Assembly: GCA_016711215.1 (NCBI GenBank)
Contig: JADJTL010000009.1
Span: forward strand, 1-42,668
Origin: Pseudomonadota bacterium
GTDB lineage: Bacteria; Myxococcota_A; Polyangia; GCA-2747355
Length of the DNA: 42,668 nucleotides
Direction of reading: 5' to 3'
The notes beneath the pieces are model-generated. The model did not search any database and was not told the DNA's origin. It saw nothing but the letters and a program-made list of their open reading frames with translations. Made by a program: the position numbers and the translations under genes. Positions 7,888 through 17,900 of this stretch are shown piece after piece (position 1 is the first letter of the stretch; each line of letters starts with the position of its first letter).

Positions 7888-8847
7888 ATGACGCGAAGAG
7901 CGCATGAGACCCCGATGTTCGGTGCGGTCGGTACGGTCGGCGCCGTCGCGCCCCGGCCACGGCGTGCGTGGTGCGGGCGGCGCGCGTTGACGTCGCGTGC
8001 CTCTCGCGCCGCGGCGTTGCTCGGCGCGATCGTGCTCGGACCCCTTGCCCTCGCTGCCTGCGCCGCGCAGCCGGCGCGCAATAGCTCGCTGTCGCAGGCG
8101 CACTTCCGCCTGGGCGCCGACTACTTCGGCAAGCGCGCACCGCAGGCAGCCAAGTCGGAGCTGCTCCGAGCGGTGCACTACGACGACGAGAACCAGGAGG
8201 CGCACTACCTGCTCGGGGTGCTCTTTCTCGCCGAGGGCATCCACGCCCTCAACTACGGCGAGCAGGGTCGCTGTCTGACGGGCACGGCGGCGGGCGAGCA
8301 GCGCCAGGCCGCCGACGAGGCCTTCGGTTTGGCGGGCAAGTATCTGCGGCGCAGCGTCGAGCTGGCGCGCCGGGAGCAGCGGACGGACTCGGAGGCGCTC
8401 AACGCCCTGGCCAACGTCGAGCTGCACTTCAAGCGCTTTGGCGAGGCCATCCGGCTCTGCGGCGAGGCACTGGATAACGTGCTCTTCGCCGCTCAGCACC
8501 TGGCGCTCGCCAACCGTGCCTGGGCCGAGTTCGAGCGCGGCGATCTGCCGCGCGCCGCGCGCGACCTGCGCCAGGCGTTATTCCACCGCTCTGCGTTCTG
8601 CTTGGGGCATTTCAGGCTCGGGCGCGTCTATTTGGCGCAACGCCGCTGGGCCGACGCGATCGACGAGCTGAAGCAGGCGGCTGGCGACGAGACCTGTCCG
8701 ATACAGGAGGCCGCCTTCTACCTCGGCCAAGCGTATGCGAAGCATGGCAGCCTCGAGCAGGCTCGGGAGCAGTTCGCGCAATGCGTGGCGCGCGACCCGA
8801 GGGGCTGCGTTTCCTTCGAGTGCAGGCGCCACGCGCGCGCGCTCTGA
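7888..8847 (+). CDS. TPR lipoprotein, PilF/Tgl-like
   Basis: The product has 319 residues from the ATG at 7888. A basic N-terminus and hydrophobic stretch end in the lipobox LAAC. The body is a string of TPR-like helix pairs (AHFRLGADYFGKRAPQAAK, EAHYLLGVLFLAEG, ALNALANVELHFKRFGEA, GHFRLGRVYLAQRRWADA and AAFYLGQAYAKHGSLEQA), ending with a Cys-containing tail. The architecture matches PilF/Tgl outer-membrane lipoproteins, which assist assembly of the type IV pilus secretin. No other pilus gene is in the window, so that role is an inference. Another in-frame ATG at 7915 could be the start. A promoter lies at 7825-7854. Confidence 0.72.
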   Translation: MTRRAHETPMFGAVGTVGAVAPRPRRAWCGRRALTSRASRAAALLGAIVLGPLALAACAAQPARNSSLSQAHFRLGADYFGKRAPQAAKSELLRAVHYDDENQEAHYLLGVLFLAEGIHALNYGEQGRCLTGTAAGEQRQAADEAFGLAGKYLRRSVELARREQRTDSEALNALANVELHFKRFGEAIRLCGEALDNVLFAAQHLALANRAWAEFERGDLPRAARDLRQALFHRSAFCLGHFRLGRVYLAQRRWADAIDELKQAAGDETCPIQEAAFYLGQAYAKHGSLEQAREQFAQCVARDPRGCVSFECRRHARAL

Positions 8848-8953
8848 TCTGAGTGGCGGGTCGACGGTTTAGCGGATCACGCGGCAGGCTGCGCCGAACT
8901 CGGTGCGGTGGAGCGCAACCCTGGCGCGGCGCGGTACGAGGTGTTCGGACGAC

Positions 8954-9439
8954 ATGCACGCAGAATTCGGCATTCAGGCTAGAACAGAGCTGGGCGGGTA
9001 CTTGCGCGCCGAGCGTGAGCTGCGACGCATACCGCTGGCAGAGGTTGCCGGCGCGACGAAGATCCCGCGGCCTACGCTGCAGGCGCTCGAGGACGGTCGT
9101 TGGGAGGGGCTGCCGCCGACGATGTTCGTGCGCGGTTTTGTCCGGGCCTACGCGCGGCATCTCGGCATCGAGCAGGAGGCGGGGCAGCGCTTCAGCGACA
9201 CGCTGGCACTCGTGGCGCGGCAGGAGCAGCAACGGGTCGAGCCGCCTGTCGAGCTGCCGGCCGCGACGCGCGAGATCCCGCCTCGCTTCGGCTTGGCGCT
9301 CTTTGTGATCATCCTCCTGATCATCGCCACGATCACCTTCTCCGTCCTCTGGGGCAGCGGGCCCGACGCCTCCTTGCGCGCGACGCGCGAGGCCCCGGCC
9401 GAGCGGCAGGGGCAGCAGCAGCGACAGCGCGCCAGTTGA
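8954..9439 (+). CDS. RodZ-like HTH membrane protein, short form
   Basis: The product has 161 residues. An N-terminal Xre/RodZ-type helix-turn-helix (about 14-72: YLRAERELRRIPLAEVAGAT, LQALEDGRWEGLPP, FVRGFVRAYARHLGI) is followed by a membrane segment (112-133) and a polar tail of fewer than 30 residues. RodZ links MreB to the cell wall, and in such proteins the HTH binds MreB rather than DNA. This one lacks the usual periplasmic domain, so it may be a related regulator. Its order with the TPR lipoprotein upstream and recO downstream suggests a shared transcript. The start is the first in-frame ATG after the gap. Confidence 0.75.
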   Translation: MHAEFGIQARTELGGYLRAERELRRIPLAEVAGATKIPRPTLQALEDGRWEGLPPTMFVRGFVRAYARHLGIEQEAGQRFSDTLALVARQEQQRVEPPVELPAATREIPPRFGLALFVIILLIIATITFSVLWGSGPDASLRATREAPAERQGQQQRQRAS

Positions 9440-9452
9440 AGCGCGCACGGCA

Positions 9453-9476
9453 GCGGCGCTGGCCGCGCAGCGCCGC
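9453..9476 (+). other. 9-bp perfect hairpin upstream of recO
   Basis: GCGGCGCTG (9453-9461) pairs with CAGCGCCGC (9468-9476) across a six-base loop, in the 52-bp gap between the HTH gene and recO. There is no T-tract. It could slow read-through or shape the recO leader. Confidence 0.4.
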
Positions 9477-9491
9477 CGATCGCGTCGCGTG

Positions 9492-10313
9492 ATGCCCCCC
9501 TCGACGGTCGTGTCCACCGCGGCGCTAGTGTCGCGCTCTGTCGACTACGGCGAAGCCGACCGCGTCCTCACCTTGCTGACGCGTGAGGCAGGGAAGGTCG
9601 CCGTGCTCGCGCGCGGCGCGCGACGCAGTCGGCGCCGCTTCGGCGCCGCCCTCGATCTCTTCGTCGTCGGGCAGGCTGAGCTGCGCCTGCGCCCCGGTGG
9701 CCGACTGGCGGCGCTCGAGCGCTTCGATCCCCACGAGAACTACGGCACGGCGATCGCGCGTGACGTGATCAAGGTCGCGCATGGCAGCTACATGCTCGAG
9801 CTGGCGCGCGAGCTGTGGCCCGCCGGCCAGCGGGAGCCGGAGGTTTTCGCCTTGCTGGTCGATGGGTTCGCCGCGCTGGCCGCGGTGGCGCCGACGGCCG
9901 GCCTGCTGCGCGCCTTCGAGCTGCAGCTGCTGCGCGCCCTTGGGCTGGTGCCCTTGCTCGATCGCTGCGTCGCTTGCGGCGTGACCGTCGGATCGGCGAC
10001 CTGCGGCTTCTCCGTGGCGGATGGCGGCGTCATTTGCGCGACCTGCGGCCCCACGGGGGGGCTCCTCTCGACGGTCGGGCGGGAGGCCCTGCTGCACCTC
10101 CGCGACCGGCCGCTGAGCGAGGCGGCCGAGGAGGCGGCGCCCGCGCCGCTGCAGCGGGAGCTGCGCGACCTGATGCAGCGCGTCGTGCAGCACCACCTCG
10201 GGCGCCGCCCGCGCGCGTTGGAGTTCCTGATCGCGCTGCAGGCCGGCAGCGCGCACGCGGCGTTCCAGGCCGTTGCGGTGCCGCCGCCGCGACCCGCCGA
10301 CGGGCCGAGCTAG
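9492..10313 (+). CDS. recO: DNA repair protein RecO
   Basis: RecO loads RecA at SSB-coated single-strand gaps with RecR in the RecFOR pathway. The N-terminal OB fold is recognisable (STAALVSRSVDYGEADRVLTLLTREAGKVAVLARGARRS), as is the helical domain with LLRAFELQLLRALGLVPLLDRCVACG. A zinc-binding pattern CVAC ... CGFSVADGG ... CATC follows, as in many RecO proteins. The length of 273 residues is slightly above average because of an extended C-terminal tail. The ATG at 9492 follows an in-frame GTG at 9489. It ends 201 bases before ppdK, which appears to have its own promoter. Confidence 0.93.
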   Translation: MPPSTVVSTAALVSRSVDYGEADRVLTLLTREAGKVAVLARGARRSRRRFGAALDLFVVGQAELRLRPGGRLAALERFDPHENYGTAIARDVIKVAHGSYMLELARELWPAGQREPEVFALLVDGFAALAAVAPTAGLLRAFELQLLRALGLVPLLDRCVACGVTVGSATCGFSVADGGVICATCGPTGGLLSTVGREALLHLRDRPLSEAAEEAAPAPLQRELRDLMQRVVQHHLGRRPRALEFLIALQAGSAHAAFQAVAVPPPRPADGPS

Positions 10314-10353
10314 CGCGGCCAGCGGGCCCCGCCGGCGCGGCGCGCAGGTAACG

Positions 10354-10381
10354 TTGACAGCGCCGATCGGGGAGTGATAAA
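10354..10381 (+). promoter_or_regulatory. Sigma70-type promoter for ppdK
   Basis: TTGACA (10354-10359) is followed after 16 bases by GATAAA (10376-10381). Transcription would start near 10388, leaving a leader of about 127 bases before the ppdK ATG. Confidence 0.5.
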
Positions 10382-10391
10382 GGTCCGCCAC

Positions 10392-10454
10392 GCCGGCGTT
10401 CGTTTGCCGGCCAGAGCGTGTGCTGAGTACCCCGCGTTCGTTTCCGACCGCGGG
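10392..10454 (+). promoter_or_regulatory. ppdK leader with two hairpins sharing a loop sequence
   Basis: Hairpin one pairs GCCGGC (10392-10397) with GCCGGC (10406-10411). Hairpin two pairs CCCGCG (10431-10436) with CGCGGG (10449-10454). The 10-mer GCGTTCGTTT occurs in both (10396-10405 and 10434-10443), covering the loop side each time. The pair lies inside the predicted 5' leader and may be a protein- or sRNA-binding element. No known riboswitch class is recognised. Confidence 0.4.
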
Positions 10455-10514
10455 TGAGGTGTTCTGAAGCTCGGGACCGCGAGCCGCGGCGCCCGAGGAG
10501 TGATGGAGGACGGG

Positions 10515-13229
10515 ATGAGCGACGCGAAATACGTCTACGCCTTCGGCGCGGGCAAGGCCGACGGCAAGGCGGAGATGAAGAACCTGCTGGGTGGCAAGGG
10601 CGCCAACCTGGCCGAGATGACCAACCTCGGCATTCCGGTGCCCCCGGGCTTCACGATCACGACCGAGGTCTGCACCTACTACTACCAGCATGATCAGAGC
10701 TACCCGCCGGCGCTGAAGGCCGCCGTCGAGGCCGCCCTGCGCGGCGTCGAAGGGATCATGGGTCGCAAGTTCGGTGACACCCAGAATCCGCTGCTCTTCT
10801 CCGTGCGCTCCGGTGCGCGCAGCTCGATGCCGGGCATGATGGACACCGTGCTCAACCTGGGCCTCAACGACCAGACGGTCGCGGGGCTGATCAAGCAGAC
10901 GCAGAACGAGCGCTTTGCCTACGACAGCTATCGCCGCTTCGTCAGCATGTACGGCGACGTGGTGCTCGGGCTGAAGCCCGAGGGCAAGCACGAGCAGGAC
11001 CCCTTCGAGGTCATCCTCCACGCCAAGAAGCAGGAGCGCAACGTCAAGTCGGATACCGACCTGACGGCGGCAGACCTCAAGGACCTCGTCGCGCGCTTCA
11101 AGGCGGCGATCCTCAAGCGCACGGGGCATGCCTTCCCCGACAGCCCCGAGGAACAGCTCTGGGGTGCAGTCGGTGCCGTCTTCCGCTCCTGGCACAACGA
11201 CCGCGCCAACGAGTACCGCCGCATGTATCGCATTCCTGAGGAGTGGGGCACGGCGGTCAACGTCCAGGCGATGGTCTTCGGCAACTCGGGCGACAACTCG
11301 GGCACGGGCGTGGCCTTCACCCGTGATCCGGCCACCGGCGAGAATCGCTTCTACGGTGAGTTCCTGATCAATGCACAGGGTGAGGATGTCGTCGCCGGCA
11401 CGCGCACGCCGGAGCCGATCGTCAAGCTCCAGGAGCTGATGCCGAAGCCTTATGCCGAGCTGGTGGCGATTTATCAGCGCCTCGAGCGGCATTACCGCGA
11501 CATGCAGGATATGGAGTTCACGATCGAGGACGGTCGCCTGTGGATGCTCCAGACGCGGGTCGGTAAGCGCACCGGTGCTGCGGCCATTCGCATCGCCGTC
11601 GAGATGGTCGACGAGGGCATCATCGACAAGAGCGAGGCCGTGCGGCGCGTCGATCCGGACCAGCTCAACCAGTTGCTGCGCCCGGTCTTCGACGTCGCCG
11701 ACAAGGCTGCCGTGCTCAACGACGGCCGATTGTTGGCGACGGGCCTCAATGCCGGTCCCGGCGCGGCCTCGGGACGCGTCGTCTTTTCCGCTGCCGACGC
11801 AGTGGACTGGGCGAAGCGTGGTGAGCGCATCATCCTGGTGCGCATCGAGACCAGCCCGGAGGACATTGCCGGGATGAAGGCCGCCGAGGGCATTCTCACC
11901 GCGCAGGGCGGAATGACCTCGCACGCTGCGCTCGTCGCGCGGCAGATGGGCACCGTCTGTATCGTCGGCTGCTCGGCGCTGCAGATCGACTACAACGCGG
12001 GCAAAATGCAGGTGGGTGGCAAGGTCGTCAAGGAGGGCGATTGGCTCTCGATCGACGGCACGACCGGCGAGGTGATGCAGGGTCAGCTCAAGACGATCCC
12101 CTCGGAGGTGCTGCAGGTGCTGCTGCTGAAGAGCGCCACCCCCGAGAGCTCGCCCAACTACCAGCGCTACAGCAAGCTGATGTCCTGGGCCGACGAGCTG
12201 CGCACGATTCGCGTGCGCACCAACGCCGATATGCCCGATCAGGCCGCCGAGGCCCTGGCCTTCGGGGCCGAGGGCATCGGGCTCTGTCGTACCGAGCACA
12301 TGTTCTTCGGTGGCGAGCGGATCAAGGCCTTCCGCAAGATGATCCTCTCGGAGACCCTCGAGGGTCGGCGTGAGGCCCTGGCGCGGCTGCTCCCGATCCA
12401 GCGCGCGGACTTCGAAGGCATCTTCCGCGCGATGCAGGACCGCCCGGTGACGGTGCGCCTGCTCGATCCGCCGCTGCACGAGTTCCTCCCGCAGAAGGAG
12501 GCGGATATCCTCGAGCTCGCCCGCGAGATGGAGGTGCCGCCGGAGAAGATCAGGGCGCGGGTGGCCTCGTTGCACGAGTTCAATCCGATGCTCGGTCACC
12601 GGGGGTGTCGCCTCGGCGTCAGCTATCCCGAGGTCTACACGATGCAGGTGCAGGCCATCGTCGAGGCCGCCTGCGCGGTGAAGAAGGCCGGGATCGACGT
12701 GCACCCCGAGATCATGATCCCGCTGGTGGGTCATGCGCAGGAGATGCAGCGGATGCGCGAACTCGCCCTGCGCGCCGCCGAGGGCGTGGTCAAGGAGATG
12801 CAGGTCAAGGTCGACTACATGATCGGGACCATGATCGAGCTGCCCAGGGCCTGCCTGGTGGCGGATAAGATCGCCGAGCACGCCGAGTTCTTCTCGTTCG
12901 GGACCAACGACCTGACGCAGACGACCTACGGCCTCTCGCGCGACGATGGCGGGCGCTTCCTCCCCGACTACCTCGATCGTGGCATCTATAAGATCGACCC
13001 CTTCGTCTCGATCGATCAGGAGGGCATGGGCCAGCTGATGCGGATGGGGCTGGAGAAGGGCCGCGCGCAGCGCAAGGGGCTGAAGGTCGGCATCTGCGGC
13101 GAACATGGCGGCGAGCCGGCGTCGGTGCGCTTCTGTCACCGGATCGGAATGGACTACGTCAGCTGTTCTCCCTACCGCGTGCCGATCGCACGCCTAGCCG
13201 CGGCGCAGGCGGCGCTGGGCGTCGAGTGA
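10515..13229 (+). CDS. ppdK: Pyruvate, phosphate dikinase
   Basis: PPDK interconverts pyruvate, ATP and phosphate with phosphoenolpyruvate, AMP and diphosphate in the cytoplasm. The 904-residue product has the normal size and domain order: N-terminal ATP-grasp (NLLGGKGANLAEMTNLGIPVPPGFTI, FSVRSGARSSMPGMMDTVLNLG), the phosphohistidine swivel domain with GGMTSHAALVARQMG (catalytic His470) and the C-terminal TIM barrel (GLCRTEHMFF, MLGHRGCRLG, FGTNDLTQTTYG, GICGEHGGEP with Cys861). The ATG at 10515 is chosen because GGAGGA (10505-10510) lies four bases upstream. The stop overlaps the GTG of a lipoprotein gene as GTGA, an unusual partner for a glycolytic enzyme. Confidence 0.97.
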   Translation: MSDAKYVYAFGAGKADGKAEMKNLLGGKGANLAEMTNLGIPVPPGFTITTEVCTYYYQHDQSYPPALKAAVEAALRGVEGIMGRKFGDTQNPLLFSVRSGARSSMPGMMDTVLNLGLNDQTVAGLIKQTQNERFAYDSYRRFVSMYGDVVLGLKPEGKHEQDPFEVILHAKKQERNVKSDTDLTAADLKDLVARFKAAILKRTGHAFPDSPEEQLWGAVGAVFRSWHNDRANEYRRMYRIPEEWGTAVNVQAMVFGNSGDNSGTGVAFTRDPATGENRFYGEFLINAQGEDVVAGTRTPEPIVKLQELMPKPYAELVAIYQRLERHYRDMQDMEFTIEDGRLWMLQTRVGKRTGAAAIRIAVEMVDEGIIDKSEAVRRVDPDQLNQLLRPVFDVADKAAVLNDGRLLATGLNAGPGAASGRVVFSAADAVDWAKRGERIILVRIETSPEDIAGMKAAEGILTAQGGMTSHAALVARQMGTVCIVGCSALQIDYNAGKMQVGGKVVKEGDWLSIDGTTGEVMQGQLKTIPSEVLQVLLLKSATPESSPNYQRYSKLMSWADELRTIRVRTNADMPDQAAEALAFGAEGIGLCRTEHMFFGGERIKAFRKMILSETLEGRREALARLLPIQRADFEGIFRAMQDRPVTVRLLDPPLHEFLPQKEADILELAREMEVPPEKIRARVASLHEFNPMLGHRGCRLGVSYPEVYTMQVQAIVEAACAVKKAGIDVHPEIMIPLVGHAQEMQRMRELALRAAEGVVKEMQVKVDYMIGTMIELPRACLVADKIAEHAEFFSFGTNDLTQTTYGLSRDDGGRFLPDYLDRGIYKIDPFVSIDQEGMGQLMRMGLEKGRAQRKGLKVGICGEHGGEPASVRFCHRIGMDYVSCSPYRVPIARLAAAQAALGVE

Positions 13230-14905
13230 TTCGGGCGCGCGCCGTGCTGGCCCGCCTCGGGGTCGGCGCGGCTGGCGCCAGGCTACTCTGCGGAGCCCTG
13301 GTCGTCGCCTTCGCCGGCGCTTGCGCCAGCGAGGAGCGCGGCACGCCTCCGCCGCGCGATACGATCTACTTTCCAAGTGGGTTGCTCCTCGATTGGGCCC
13401 GCGACGCGACCACCGGCGAGGCCGACCGGCGCCGTCCGCGCCTCTTGGTGACCAACGCCAACGCTGACCTGCGCTACAGCTCCGGAACGCTGACCGCGCT
13501 CGACCTTCGCGCCCTGCCGGACGATGTCAGCGCGACGGCTGCCGCGGTGGCCGAGCAGGCGCTGCGCTGTGCCCCTGACGCGATCGAGCTCGATCGCTGG
13601 CAGTGTCCGGCCGAGCAGTTTGTCGTGCCCTCCGCGACGCTTCGACTTGGAGACTTCCCTGGCGAGCTGCGCCTCCACGAGCTCGCCGGCAGCCGGCGCG
13701 TCCTGATCCCAGTCCGCGGGCAGAGCCAATTGATTTGGGCCGAGATCGTCGACCTGCCCGACGGCGGCGTCGATCTGCGCTGTCATGACGGCGTCAGCGC
13801 GGGCTGCGGCGGGATCGGACGCGACGTCGACTGCCCCATTTGGGAGTGCGACGCGGCGCATCGGGTCGCCACCTCGGAACGCACGGATGCGGCGATACCG
13901 CCGGAGCCCTTTGGCATCGAGGTCAACCCCGCCGTGGCGGTCCACCTGGCGGCGGATGGGAGCCGGCGCACCTGTCATGACGGGATCCGCCCCGCACCAT
14001 CGTGCGCCTGTCCGCCGGAAGCGGCCTGCGCCGCCGGCCAGACCAGCAGTTGCTGCGAAGCACCGCCGGCGGATCTCGCCCACGTCTACCTCACGCACCT
14101 CGAAGGGGGCGAGGTATCGGTGCTGGCGTCCTCGGCCGCGGGGGTCGTGCTGCAGGACGAGCGTAGTGGCTTCTTCGGCGGAACGACGCCGGTGGGGGGC
14201 GGCTATGGCATCGCGATCAGTCGACCGGGTGATCTCGAGGCCCGCGTCTGGGTCAGCAGCCGCTTCGACAGCACGTTATCGTCCTTCGTGGTGCGGGACA
14301 CGCGCCGCTTGATCATGACCGAGCGGCTGGCGCCAGCGGTGCTCGATCCAGGAAACGACCTCAGGGGCTTGGCCTTCGGCCCGGGGGCTGAGGTGCTCTA
14401 TGTCGTTAGCCAGCAACCCTCGGCGCTGATCGCGCTGCAGATGGAGGCGACGCCAGGGGCGCCAAGCACCAGTACCGGCATCGGCCAGACGCTGTGGATC
14501 GCCGATCTTTGCGTGGGACCCTCCGCCCTCACGCTCGGCCCGAATCCCGTCGATTTGGACGACGCCGCGGCCCAGCTGGCCTACGTCACCTGCTTTGCCG
14601 AGGACACCATCGCCGTCGTCGACCTGACGCATGGGACGCTGGTCGGTCAGATCGCCACCGGGCGTGGGCCAACGACCCTCGCCCTCGACGTCGGCAGCAT
14701 GCAGGCCTGTGTCGCGGCCGCTGACTGCCCTGACGTTGGAGCGCGTTGTGCTGGAGGCCGCTGCCTCCGCGAGCACGCGCGGGCCTTTGTCAGCAACTTC
14801 CTGGAAAACACCGTGGGGTTGATCGATCTCGATCCGCTGCATTCGACGTTCCAGCGGATGGTCTTGCGCCTCGGCACGCGCCGCGACCTGGTAGGCGATC
14901 TATGA
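13226..14905 (+). CDS. Lipoprotein with beta-propeller-like (YVTN-type) repeats
   Basis: The product has 559 residues. A signal region ends in FAGACAS, placing the lipidated Cys near residue 33. The body contains blade-like units (LAFGPGAEVLYVVSQQPSALIAL, LAYVTCFAEDTIAVVDLTHG, ARAFVSNFLENTVGLIDLDP), as in YVTN/lactonase-type propellers, plus Cys-rich inserts (CACPPEAACAAGQTSSCC, CVAAADCPDVGARC). The GTG at 13226 overlaps the ppdK stop; an in-frame GTG at 13244 is an alternative. Its stop overlaps the next gene as ATGA, and the two lipoproteins share style, so they probably act together at the outer membrane. No substrate is known. Confidence 0.75.
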   Translation: MIRARAVLARLGVGAAGARLLCGALVVAFAGACASEERGTPPPRDTIYFPSGLLLDWARDATTGEADRRRPRLLVTNANADLRYSSGTLTALDLRALPDDVSATAAAVAEQALRCAPDAIELDRWQCPAEQFVVPSATLRLGDFPGELRLHELAGSRRVLIPVRGQSQLIWAEIVDLPDGGVDLRCHDGVSAGCGGIGRDVDCPIWECDAAHRVATSERTDAAIPPEPFGIEVNPAVAVHLAADGSRRTCHDGIRPAPSCACPPEAACAAGQTSSCCEAPPADLAHVYLTHLEGGEVSVLASSAAGVVLQDERSGFFGGTTPVGGGYGIAISRPGDLEARVWVSSRFDSTLSSFVVRDTRRLIMTERLAPAVLDPGNDLRGLAFGPGAEVLYVVSQQPSALIALQMEATPGAPSTSTGIGQTLWIADLCVGPSALTLGPNPVDLDDAAAQLAYVTCFAEDTIAVVDLTHGTLVGQIATGRGPTTLALDVGSMQACVAAADCPDVGARCAGGRCLREHARAFVSNFLENTVGLIDLDPLHSTFQRMVLRLGTRRDLVGDL

Positions 14906-17900
14906 CGAGGACCTCGTCGAGTCGGCGGCGAGGGCCGCGGGCGCTGCTGCTGCCCGCCGGTCTCGGGCTGCTGCTGGGCGCCTGCGGCAGCGACCCCGTG
15001 CGCACCACGACGCTCAATCTCGGTCGTCCAAGTGCGCTGGCGCTGGCCTGCATGGGACGGGCGAGCGCGGGCGGGGGCCCGGTGGCGCAGCCCCTCGGGC
15101 AGTGCGCTGCGGCGACGAGCGCGAGCAGCGCAGCGCAGTCGTCGCTCTTCGGGCTGGTGGCCAATGGCAGTCGCGGGGACGTGGCCCTCTTCGTCACCAC
15201 GACCGTCCAGGAGTCCCTGCTCGATCTCGACGCGAACGCAGGGTTCGGCATGGTGCCCGTCGGGGCGCAGCCGACGGATTTGCAGGCGAGCCAGGATGGC
15301 TGTCGCGCCGTCACCGCCAACGAGGGGTCGTGTGACCTGGCCGTCCTCGACGTGCCCGGGCTCGTCCGTGCCGCCTGCGCTTCTACCGTCAGACAGCCCG
15401 CTGAGTTGACGCGCGTCTGCCCGACGACGGCCGCCGCGAGCACCACGGTCGTGCGGCGCGTGATCCCGCGGACGGCCGCCGGTGCGCTGCTGGCGCGGCC
15501 CCATGAGCTTCGTCTGGTCCCCGAGGCCGGCGAGCGGCGCGATCCCGCGGCGGGCGAGGGGCAGCACTGCGCCTCCGACGCGCCCCTGCGTGCCTATGTA
15601 ACCTTTCCGGCCTGTGGCCTCGTGGCCGAGATCGACCTCGTCACGGGGCTCTTGCTCCAGGGGCTGGTCTTGACGCCGGGCGGCTTCGAGTTGACGACGG
15701 AGCCGCGCTGCCCGCGGGAGTGCTCCCCGCACGGCGCGGGGCTCGGCCGCGTCGACGCTGGAGCGGCAGCCTCGGGCGACGGCCGGGTTGGGCCGAGGGC
15801 AGACGCTGGGGTCGCGGTGGGCGACCAAGGTGTAACCGACAGCCGGGTCGTGGGCGGCGGGCAGATCGGCGGCGACGGTGGCCTCGAGGACAGTGGGGCG
15901 CGCGACGGTGGCATGGCCGATGCGGCGCCCGGGACCGACAGTGGCCTCGCAGTCGCCGCTGCCGTGCTGCCCACGAGCCTCGCGCTGACGGAGGACGGTC
16001 GACGGCTCTTCGTGTCGTCGGCTGGCGCAGCCTTCCTCAGTGTGGTCGACGTCGGTGCTGACGGTCGCTTTAGCACGCCACGCCGGATCGTCCTCGAGGG
16101 GCCGGGGGCGCAGACCACGCGCCTACGGCTGAGCCCGCCGACGCGACGCTTCGGTCGCTTCGTCTACGCGATCGCGCGCGATCACACGGTGCGCGCGATT
16201 TCGGTCGAGCGTGAGCGCGAATGCGAGATGAACCTCGACCTGGTGCGCCTCGACGAGGCGCTGCCGATCGCGCAGGCGGGTTGCTTCGTCAGCGCCGAGG
16301 GACCGCCTCGGCGGCCGCTCGCCAGCGGGCCGGGGCTCGCGATCGGCCGGCTGGTGCCGCGCGACGTGGCCTTCGTCCAGGCCCTGCGCGCATCCGACAC
16401 GACGGCGTCGACCACGAGCAACGCGACGGGGCCGCTCGTGACGCCGCTGGTCGGCACCTTCGCGCTGGTGGCCTACTCCGACGGCAGCGTCGTGGTCGTC
16501 GACCTCGAGGACGACAATTACGTCGACGCCGCCGCCGGAACGGTCTCGCGGCTGCACTTGCCTCACCGCCTGCGCAACCAAGAGCAGGGCCTGGCCGACG
16601 TCGGTCCGTCGGCCCAGGTGGCGACGATCAGCGGCGTCGGCAGCGGCGGGGTGCCGGTGGTGGTCAACACCCTGGGCGCCAGGGAGCTGGCGAATCAGGG
16701 GATCACGCTGCGGGCGCCCGGCGACGCGGTCGCGGCCGAGTGGCGGATGATCTACGAGCCGGCGTTGCTGGCGCGCGTCTCCGGCCAGCTGCTCCTGCGC
16801 GACGCCGAGTTTCTCCTCGACGATCGCGGCATCGACCTCTGCGCCCTCGGTGTGCACGGGCGTGAGGAGGAGGACGGTCGTCTGCGGCAGCACGGCGATA
16901 TTCTGGCGCTGCTCGGCTGCCGCGACGACAACGACTGTCCCAGCGCGCAGCTTTGCCGCAAGCCGGTGGCGCAGCAGACAGATACCGGCCTTTGCCTCGA
17001 CCGGGACCGCCAGGACGAGCAGTTTCGGCAGTGCAGCCCGTGGTTGCGCGGCGTGCGTGAGTTTCTTGTCCGCGAGGCACGCGCTGGCGAGGTGGTGCTC
17101 GATGCCTTGCCGGTCGAGCGCCAACCCGTGGTCAAGCAAGCGCTGCAGCCGGCCGGAGGGTGTCGCGACGACGGCGACTGCGCGCCGGATTTCTCCTGCG
17201 CCATCGAGGATCGCGCGCTGCCCGAGCGCCCGGAGCTGAGCCTGAGCCGCGGCGAGTGTTTTCGTGCCGGCTGCGCGCCCGAGGCCTCGCCGCCGGTGAG
17301 CTGTGCGGAGGGCGAGCTCTGCGCCCTCCCGCTGCACGGTGGGCCGCGGGTCTGCACCGGAGCGCCACCCCCGATCGATCCCCTGCCTGGCGAGGCGGCG
17401 CGCAGCTGCGCGGTCGACGCAGACTGCCGGCCGGCGGCGGCCGAGACGGGTCGCGCGTGTCAGCGCGCCAGTGATTGCCCAGACACGGCCAGCGAGTGCC
17501 GGCGGGTCAGCTCCGAGGCGCGGGATAAGACCTGTGTCGACCGCGGCTGGCGCTGCTCGCAGCTGCCTGGGCTGGCTGGGCGCTGCCTGCGTCCGAGCCC
17601 CTGCTTTTCGGGTCTGCAGCGCTACGAGGTGCGCGCCGGTCGGAGCTTCGTCCTGGGGAGCTTCTCGCGCTGGAGCGCCGACCCGCAGACGCGCGCCTGC
17701 CGCGCCGATCCCGCTGCCGATCCCTTGCTCGAGAATCGCCTCCCTCTCGCCGGCGCGAACTATCCGCTGCTGACCCTGCCGGTCTGCGCGCACACGCCGC
17801 TTCCCTTCGAGACGCCGCAACCCAACCCCTGTCTCGAGCGCCTCGCCGACCAGGGCTACACGGGCTTCAGCGCGAAGCAATCCGAGCAGGCGAGCGCCAG

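Noticed and set aside
9525..13139. A 1204-codon open frame antisense to recO and ppdK
   Set aside because: It mirrors the codon positions of two certain genes, has a low-complexity His/Leu/Arg composition and no recognisable domain. Strong GC3 bias creates such frames.
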